A DNA stretch of 64,000 bases. Source: Clarkia xantiana subsp. parviflora (taxonomy: Eukaryota; Streptophyta; Magnoliopsida; Myrtales; Onagraceae). This document shows positions 56,991 to 64,000 of this stretch, piece after piece (the first letter of the stretch is position 1; every line of letters starts with the position of its first letter). The notes beneath the pieces are model-generated. The model did not search any database. It saw only the letters and a program-made list of their open reading frames with translations, and had not been told where the DNA came from. A program made the position numbers and the translations under genes. The stretch is from NCBI GenBank assembly GCA_036873135.1, contig JAPTYO010000012.1, forward strand, positions 6,890,090 to 6,954,089, in the 5' to 3' direction.

Positions 56991-57387
56991 GGTAAAAAAT
57001 GTGTGGCTTTGCTCTACGAGGTAGGTTCCATTGATAGGTTCCCGACAAGGTGGTTTCCTCTCCCCATCATAGGGATCATAGGACCTTCACAAGCGAGTGG
57101 AGTTGTTCTAAGTCGTTCCGGCTGCTCGGCCGCGCGGTCGTACCCTTACTAACTCTCCGGGGTTCCTAGTTGCCCTGGGTTTTAGGCATTTTGGATATTA
57201 CACTAAAGTGGTGTGTGCGAATTCAAACAATGCCATAAAAAAAAGAAAATAATTAGTTTAAATTCTACACTTTGTACCTGTAAAAAAAAAAAAAAAACAA
57301 AGTTAGATTAATCAAGAGAAAAGAATTAGATTAAATAAAAAAAACATGGCAAATAAGCGAATATAATGAGCCCGAACCCTCTAAAAT
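56991..57387 (-). other. Leader of element E
   Basis: A more GC-balanced 200-bp block (57000-57190) resembling retroelement 5' leader sequence, then AT-rich sequence up to the primer site. No gene. Confidence 0.4.
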
Positions 57388-57406
57388 GTCCCCAGCAGAG
57401 TCGCCA
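57388..57406 (-). promoter_or_regulatory. Primer binding site of element E
   Basis: On the minus strand TGGCGACTCTGCTGGGGAC, separated by two bases from the LTR end GGGCCGACA. It differs from the primer site of B, C and D. Confidence 0.8.
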
Positions 57407-57408
57407 AA

Positions 57409-57988
57409 TGTCGGCCCTAAATCTAACCTAAGGCAAATTACGTTTTGAAAACGTGCATTTTGAAAATAGTCGCCACTAGTTAATTGTAAGGCTAACTAGA
57501 ATCCTAGATTACCTAAGCGAATAATGGATTAAACACCTAGGTATAGAATCGGCCTACGATCAGAAGTTCGAGTTCGGGGGTTCTAATTACACCCTTTCGG
57601 TACTCAATTTACTTAATTTTCCAGTTTAATCATTTACATACATTACACCCAATTAATCCAAAAAAATGTCAAAATTAATTAAATTTTATCATAAAAAATA
57701 TTAATCAGATATAATCCTAAATCTAAAAAATTAATTATAACCTATAACTCCTAGCAAAAATGAAATCTAAAATACTTAAAAAAAAACTTCTAACATGCTA
57801 TTTAAAATTAGTAAATTACAACTGAATTACTAATTAAATTTTATCAATTACATTTAAACTATTAATTAAATCTAACTAATTACATTTAAATTTTTAATTA
57901 ATTGTAATTTAATAATAATATAAAACAGAAAACATAATAACCAAATATTAATAATAAACTATTAATTGAATAAATAAATAAATTAAAA

Positions 57989-58023
<35 letters not shown>

Positions 58024-58363
58024 ACCAGCAGTGGAACTCCTCGCTGGAACAGGGACCAGCAGCAATACGGCAGCGGTCGGGGTCAGGGTCGGACGCGGTC
58101 GAGCAGCGGTCGGGGTCAGGGTCGGACGCGGTCGAGCTTCCGGGAGACGGCACAACTCCGGCGAACCAAGTTTCCGGCGGCGGGGCAGCGATGTGGCGGG
58201 GCGTAGCTTCCGGTTGCAGCGGACGAGGAGCGGCAGAACGCGGCCGGACCTGGGCGAAGGACGGGACGGCGGATTGGATGTGAAGGGCTGCTGGTCGGGC
58301 AGCAAGCAGGACGGCATGGTCGGAGGGGGCACAATCGCCGGTCGGGATGGCTGGGCTGGGTCG

Positions 58364-58429
<66 letters not shown>

Positions 58430-58940
58430 CAAGCAGCAGCAGTCGACTACGGCAGGCCTGCAGCGGTGGTGGTTGGACAACAGAGGACGGCCAGGCGGGG
58501 CGACGGACGGAGGTCGGTGTGGTCGTCGAAGGGGCTCCGGCGCGATCTCCAGGCACAGGGACGACAGACCTCTATCCAGAACCGGTGGACCGGTGAGGTG
58601 GCGAGACGGTCCGCCGGCGGGCAGTCAACAACGGCGAAGGCGGGGCGCTGGTGGTTGTGGCGGCAGGTTGACGGCGGGCTTCCCGTCGGTGTGGTCGTCG
58701 GAGGGCGGCGCCGGCAGCTCCTCCGGCAGGTCATGTTGAAGATGGGGAAATCAGATCTAAAAAAAAAATTCTGAGCACTAGAAGACGAAATCGCACAAAA
58801 CCCGAAAATATGTATTATTGCTTCTTTTTTGGTGTTTTTTCTGTCTCCTTTACAATGTAACCTAGACCCCTATTTATATTAAAAACCTAGTCTAGATTAT
58901 AGATAAAATTTAAATAAAACCTAGTCTAGATTACAGATAA
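57409..58940 (-). repeat. 5' LTR of element E (outer end uncertain)
   Basis: Inner end TGTCGGCCCTAAATC at 57409. A minus-strand TATA box (TATAAATAGGGG, complement of about 58868-58880) fits a long transcribed R-U5 leader that contains a GC-rich segment (58020-58740) with a (GA)n run at 58363-58428 and a (TA)n run at 57990-58010. Long frames in the GC-rich part lack recognisable domains and overlap in several frames, so I do not call a gene. The outer end is obscured by a hAT-like fragment. Confidence 0.6.
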
Positions 58941-58944
58941 AAAG

Positions 58945-59072
58945 ACCAAGACCATTTTAAATGATCCAAATGGTCCTAGTTTGGTCCTGGACCATTTAGA
59001 GGAGCACCATTTTCAAATGGTCTTACATGGTCCTGGGTGGTCCTAGACCAGGACCAGACCATGCTCACCCCT
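58945..59072. mobile_element. hAT-like MITE end
   Basis: The right end is the complement of TAGGGGTGAGCATGGTC, a hAT-type terminus, and the segment is built of repeated TGGTCC/GGACCA motifs. The partner end is not found to the left, so it is a fragment, or these bases are the true start of LTR E. Confidence 0.45.
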
Positions 59073-60472
59073 AGTTTAAACATCCCAATTTCATTACAGT
59101 ACAAGCCTTCATTTCTTTAGAACCAGTCATTTGAGATGGTATCCCCATTTTCACTCTTTTGTATAGTTGATACTGCTACATACAAAATCATATTTATAAT
59201 GATAAGTAACATACTTTAATTTCAATGTACCATATCATTAATATATATACTACAACAAAACCCAAAAAAAAATAATGTATTGTAAATTCTTACAAGTATG
59301 CGTGTGCAAAACATGCGCGAATATAACTAGTATATATTAATTTACTAAATTTTGTGCAACTACTACGTATATATACATACGAAGTCGATAAGGATTAATG
59401 TTTTTAAAACGACGACCTAGCTAATTAATAAATCCACGGGTGGTTCATACTCAGATGGGATATGATTGTCTTTGTTGACATATAAGGCCAAAAGGGTCAC
59501 TATATACAATTAAGAAGGGCAGAGAATTAAAACCAAATCACACCAAACTTGAAGGTAAGACAATTATGTATATATAGCTAGTAGTTGCATGCAGGTAAAT
59601 AAAAGAAAAATGGTCCAAAATAATATATACATACAAACGCCCTTTATATATATAAGGTATCGGGTTCGATCGATGATGGATAGTGAATTATTTGACCCCA
59701 GAATGTTAACTCGCTATCGCAAGGATCACGACTTATACGTACGTACATATACATTAATTATACATATTCTATAAAAATGGAGGGCATTTGTCGTCCAGTT
59801 TTCCAAAGTATTTATTAATATCAGGTATATACATATGAGCAAAGTTTGGTGGTTGTGATACCCGAAACCCTAAAATAATGGAGAGTCATGAGTCATGAGG
59901 GAGAGGTAAATGAATTATTATTATTGATTAAAAATTGTAAGTTAGAAGATAGGTATAATAGTTGTAAGGAAGTTGCAGCTGGTGAGCTTGTGATCAATTT
60001 ATAATGTGGATGGATTTTGAAAATTATATTTTGAGAAGGTGTTTAATTTAATTTAGAGAGAGAGAGGGAGAGAGGTACTTGCTATATATCATGCATCTGT
60101 CATCAACCTCACTGTCCTCTATATAATTAATGGTAGTCACAAGATGCAGCATCCACATAATTGCCTTTCTCTTTTGGCTGGGTTTTGATATTTACTTAAT
60201 CGGTTCCTTCAAAAAATAAAATATTAAACCCTAATAATACATAAGAAATTAAGAAGCCTGACTTTCTATTATTGCTTTATTGGTGAGGATGTGTCCATAA
60301 TAAAACATATAACTTCTAGTGAATACATTGAGTGTTCTTTGTTATCATTATATATGTGTTGCTTAGAAAATTTAGTTAAATATATGTTTTTAAAAATAAT
60401 TAGTTACACGTAAGGATTAGAAAAAATTAAATTAACTTCTTAACACAACTATTACATCTTCTTAACATGTAA
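59073..60472. other. AT-rich intergenic DNA, nothing recognised
   Basis: No supported frame or RNA gene. A GA-rich patch lies at 60055-60075. It may be unique host sequence between element E and the CACTA element. Confidence 0.6.
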
Positions 60473-61202
60473 TGACACTACAAGAAAAATCGGTTTTACC
60501 TACAACAGAATTGCTGACCGAGCCGCCAGTCGGGAATGTATTGCCGTTTTCCGACCGGAAATCGTCTGATTCGACCGAAAAAGTGCCCCTGGCCTTTTAC
60601 TGGCCGATTTTTCCGGCCTTGTCTCGCTTCAAGAAAACAGCCGGAACGAAATTAAAAACACCGACTGGAAGGTGACAGTCCTTACTCGGACGGAGACTCC
60701 CTTACGTAAATTCTACCGATGTATGCCCTAGCTGTGTCGAAACGATTTCCCTACGGTCAAGTAAATAGACCAACAGATTTCGTCCTATTAAACAGTGTGT
60801 TTGCTACAGACCCTGTAAGCATGTCGACACATCAAACGTATAAGCTAACACATCTACTCCCGTGGTTGAAAAACAAAACAATTAATATATGGCATGTTGC
60901 TACTGAAGTCATTCCCGGGTTGGATGGTTTTCTGCTTAAACTGGTTGTATGAAGTAAGTTAGTCACTTTCAGTATGCTAGTCTAGTGTTATATCCAGACG
61001 GATAATTAAACGCACTGAAAAAGAAACGGATCCGGTCCTTTAGCAGAAGCAACATTGTTCAAACTCTATTTGAGTGTACGGGTAATAAAAACACATTGTT
61101 CAGGACAGTTTTAACAAAGGAAACCATTATCAAGCATACACAAACGAGTTGACAAAAGATCGGTGAAAAACAGAAAGGAATTGATCGTGAGAATCATCAT
61201 CC

Positions 61203-63057
61203 TTGATTCTCTGCCCAGTTGTCGACATAGTCGTTGGCTTGTCCTCATCTTTTCTCCCTACATCGGGTACAACATTTAAGACTGGGTGCTGTAAAGTCGT
61301 GCAATGGCCGCGTCTACGTTGGCTTGGATCAGTGCGTCTATCCGCTCCTGGACCGCTGCCATCACTGAAGGAACAATACGATCCTCCATAGCGAGGACCG
61401 AATTTTGAACCGCCGTATCCACCTATTCAAAGTTGACATATGGGTTTTTCAGAGCTGATCCAGAAGACCGTGAACTTGGTCCTATTCCATAGAGTCATCC
61501 TTTGGACAGGCCACAACTAGCATCCTTCCAGCACGAAGCATCGTAGTCGATTTGAGATTCTGCTTCTTCCGAACCGAATTTCTCCAGCAGTGCCTTCTCG
61601 TACTGAAACTGCATCAGAATATATAGATGGAAGTTATTACAATGAAACACTATTAAAGTTAGGACAGAACCGACTCCAAAAAGGGGTTAACGTGTAGTAC
61701 CGCAACTTTCCTCGACTTCCCGTCCACGTATTCCCCTGCTCCCTTCTTCTGCCGGTGTGTCCGGTTGAAGACCTCCCTCTGTGTTAGTGGCCTTCCCAGC
61801 TCCTCCGCCTAAACACAGTAACAAGTGACATTAGCAGAACAAAAATTTTAAATGACATACTCGCATGAACAATTGGAAAAACTAACCATTGTAGCTCTGT
61901 GCTCAGGGATCGACCGCGAACCGCAGCAGTGCTTTGTCACCGATCCCTCCTTGATAGTCACCCTTTTGCGACGTGCCACCACCGACACTCTTTGCCAGGT
62001 ATCTTTTACCCATTCATCTACCAATTCCCGCCATACTGTGTCCTTAATCCAGGACGGTCCGCAGTTGCAACGTCAGCAATCGACTTGGTCCCACGTTTAA
62101 TCATAGCTGTCTGCCGCGCCTTGTACAGCATCCCACTGTAATGAAATCTAGCCTTATTCTCGTATATGGAACGCATCAACAGCTCTCTATCTGCCAGGAC
62201 GCGATACTTGGTCTGTAATCAGGATGTGTGAACATACATTAGCGCACGAGTCCCCTTAAGTTCCTTCTACTAATATGCGATGACAAACGAAAGACACAAG
62301 TTGTTCTTTTACATGAAAAGGTTGAATTGTTACTACACGACTCAAAAACGACATACATTAATGCTTTAGCACTACCAAACGTGTATGTTATAGTTGAGAT
62401 GTTATTAGTTAGGACATTCAGCCATTACATCAGTATGCCATCCAACATCACAAGCCCGACTTGCATAGCTCGGATAATGTAGTAACGTGTTTTTTAATAC
62501 AATTATGTCACCTTGAATGCCTTCCAGTACCCTTTCTTCGCATATGGGTGGACAGTCTTCCATGTTGCGGCAGCCGCAGGAAAGTGCATCCTCAGCATTG
62601 ACGTGATCTAACGCTTAACGTGCCCGGGAAACCTACACGTGTATTATATGTTGTGGTAGCGTTATTCGAAGACACAAACATAAGAGTTTGTAGAATTAAG
62701 GTAGTACATAACTTACGTTCCATTAATGACTTCAAGCTCCTTCAGAGGCACTTCATCAACAGGGGTTCTACCTTCGACCTGTTGACATGTGACAACCTCT
62801 AGCGTCGCAGTGCTCTGAGCCATTCTCGATCTGTCGCTTTGAGCAGTCGGCGTGTCAAAGCAGTTTTCTGCAGCACTTGTGTTGGCAGTAGGCGTTCCAT
62901 CACTGTCTTCACAGTTTGACCTGATGTTGTTGGCACAAGGCGTCTGAGCTGTGTCAACACCATCATAGTTAGCACTGCCCCCTCCTCCGGCGTGCATCAC
63001 AAAGTTTGTGAGTCTTTCCGATAATGAGGTTCCATTATCAAATTGACTGTTTGTCAT
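61203..63057 (-). pseudogene. CACTA-associated transposase gene (Transposase_24-like), spliced and decayed
   Basis: Exons by splice sites on the minus strand: 63057-62717 (Ser/Thr-rich leader; donor GTAAGT), 62632-62512 (WKTVHPYAKKGYWKAFK), 62212-61887 (KYRVLADRELLMRSIYENKARF, GTKSIADVATADRP), 61808-61701 (AEELGRPLTQREVF, HRQKKGAGEYVDGKS) and 61608 onward (FQYEKALLEKFGSEEAES), then a helical tail (about 61400-61290, VMAAVQERIDALIQAN). These blocks fit the plant En/Spm-associated Transposase_24 family. Damage includes a TAG in the second exon near 62610, stops in the third exon and a stop near 61490. It would bind or act on CACTA ends, but it is not the Tnp2-type catalytic protein. Confidence 0.78.
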
Positions 63058-63530
63058 CTGTAGTTCGGGATCGGGGGAACCACCGAGAGGACACGGTTGT
63101 TCTGACTGGGAGTAGGCAGGAATTTCGTAAAACGTGGATCATCAGCCTTGTCGAACAGGTCACTCAGTTCGAAACCAGTAAATCGGCCTGTTGTGCACCA
63201 GTAGGTGCATATCTTGGCGGAGAAAAGGGTTGTCGGCAGGGACATTTTACCCTCATTGTAACCTGAAACAGTACCGCGCTAAAGAGAGTCAAAATCGGAA
63301 CCACAATCAGGAGCGATTTTCAAAATTGAATCCTTTTGTACTGCGCAGTCGGACGACTTTACCTTAACAGGGAGATGACGACTTCGCCGGTGATTGGTAA
63401 GGGGGAGAAGTGCTCTTGCAGTAAACTGAGAGGGGCGGGAATGGGGTGGGTGAAATTTCGTCCAAATTTGAACTAGAGTTATTCTGCCTTGATGGTGTAT
63501 ATATATAGTGCTATAAATCATCTTTTATTT
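63054..63530 (-). other. 5' region of the CACTA-associated gene
   Basis: A minus frame at 63245-63054 (GFELSDLFDKADDPRFTKFLPTPSQNN) may be a first exon. Upstream, 63270-63520 contains a TATATATA at about 63498-63505 in the expected promoter direction. Exact start not determinable. Confidence 0.4.
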
Positions 63531-64000
63531 TTCATTAACCGGTCCTCGTGATTTACTCTCCCAGCAAATGTAAAGCCCTCTTGTTTAGGCCCCTTGACCC
63601 CATACTTATTACATATTCCTAGAGCTGTTACGCGGAATTACATTTTGAATGTCTTATTACAAAGAAACTAATTAGAATGCTCATTGTTCGTCTGATGAAC
63701 AAATACGATTGACCCATCCCCTAACCTATTTGTGAGGACATGGCGTAGACAGTGTACACTGTAAATCCACAATCATTTCCGCAAACTTTGCAAACAGCCT
63801 AGCCTCGGCCCTTCGGGCTGCATTGTCAACAACTCGTTTTAGTATTCCCTCAAGTGTAAATGTTATCACCATCTCGCTGTTGCTTCCTAGGCAACGACTG
63901 AACCGATGGAGGCGATATCGGTGTTTCTACCGTTACCCTGGCATGCACATGAAACTGAGTGCATGTAATATTGTTAACATATGTTGATAGCTGAAGCGAA
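63531..64000. other. CACTA internal sequence, nothing recognised
   Basis: No motif or open frame that I can name; presumably continues the CACTA element. Confidence 0.4.

Larger units (their letters stand above)
41112..58940 (-). mobile_element. Ogre-like non-coding element E (interrupted by D, left end not found)
   Basis: The right LTR (from 57409) is followed on the minus strand by TGGCGACTCTGCTGGGGAC, a primer site used by Ogre/Tat-type elements. Going left there is a conserved-looking leader, a 2-kb degenerate repeat region, element D, and then three more repeat regions down to about 41112. No gag or pol motif is present anywhere in it. I find no matching LTR on the left, so either the element is truncated or the left part belongs to something else. 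Confidence 0.55.
60476..64000 (-). mobile_element. CACTA (En/Spm) DNA transposon, one end
   Basis: The terminus CACTACAAGAAAAAT at 60476-60490 is the canonical CACTA end, preceded by the possible 3-bp target copy TGA (60473-60475). Subterminal copies of CCGACTGG/CCGACCGG (60520-60690) follow, as expected for transposase binding sites. A minus-strand transposase-type gene lies inside. The other end is beyond the window. Confidence 0.85.

Noticed and set aside
57898..58774. Long overlapping frames on both strands in GC-rich sequence
   Set aside because: They are caused by GC-rich low-complexity sequence and a (GA)n run inside the LTR of element E; no domain is recognisable and several frames are open together.

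Overview
The window is plant nuclear DNA, almost certainly from an angiosperm. It is a repeat-dense intergenic stretch with no host gene I can defend. Evidence for a plant: Tat/Ogre-type Ty3-gypsy elements with a second archaeal-type RNase H, Ty1-copia elements primed by initiator tRNA-Met, a CACTA element with an En/Spm-type (Transposase_24-like) transposase, a plant L1-type LINE, a TRIM and MITEs. No rRNA, tRNA, CRISPR or bacterial-type operon is visible.

Layout. 1-441 is the end of a Copia LTR, inserted into a decayed minus-strand Tat element (442-4038). 4039-8443 is AT-rich and holds a TRIM candidate and a long-TIR MITE. An L1-type LINE starts near 8661, is split at 9530, resumes at 38112 and ends in poly-A near 40501; it is flanked by an unusually long (about 210 bp) direct duplication. 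The split is a nest: Copia element A (9531-38111, minus, TSD TTGCT) is interrupted by gypsy element B (16370-36150, plus, TSD CAAAC), which is interrupted by gypsy element C (23792-33067, minus, TSD AGGAC). A also carries a hAT-type MITE (10266-10750). From about 41100 to 58900 lies non-coding Ogre-like element E (minus), full of tandem repeats and interrupted by gypsy element D (44177-54572, minus, TSD CATGG). From 60476 to the window end is one end of a CACTA element with a decayed spliced transposase gene.

How the pieces relate. B keeps protease-RT-RNase H-integrase but has essentially no gag. C and D keep gag and protease (D adds a second gag-like half after the protease) but have no RT, RNase H or integrase. 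All three share the tRNA primer site, the polypurine tract and the first bases of the LTR, which fits mobilisation of C and D by a B-like element. All three also carry, on the strand opposite to gag-pol, remnants or a complete copy of the same spliced gene. It encodes a plant transposon N-terminal domain, a basic linker and a coiled coil. Splice sites and intron phases (1-1-1-0) agree between B and D. C and D further share tandem arrays whose units fold into short hairpins with compensating base changes.

The most interesting system here is therefore this gag-only element family with an intron-bearing opposite-strand gene, structured repeat arrays and an apparent pol-providing partner.
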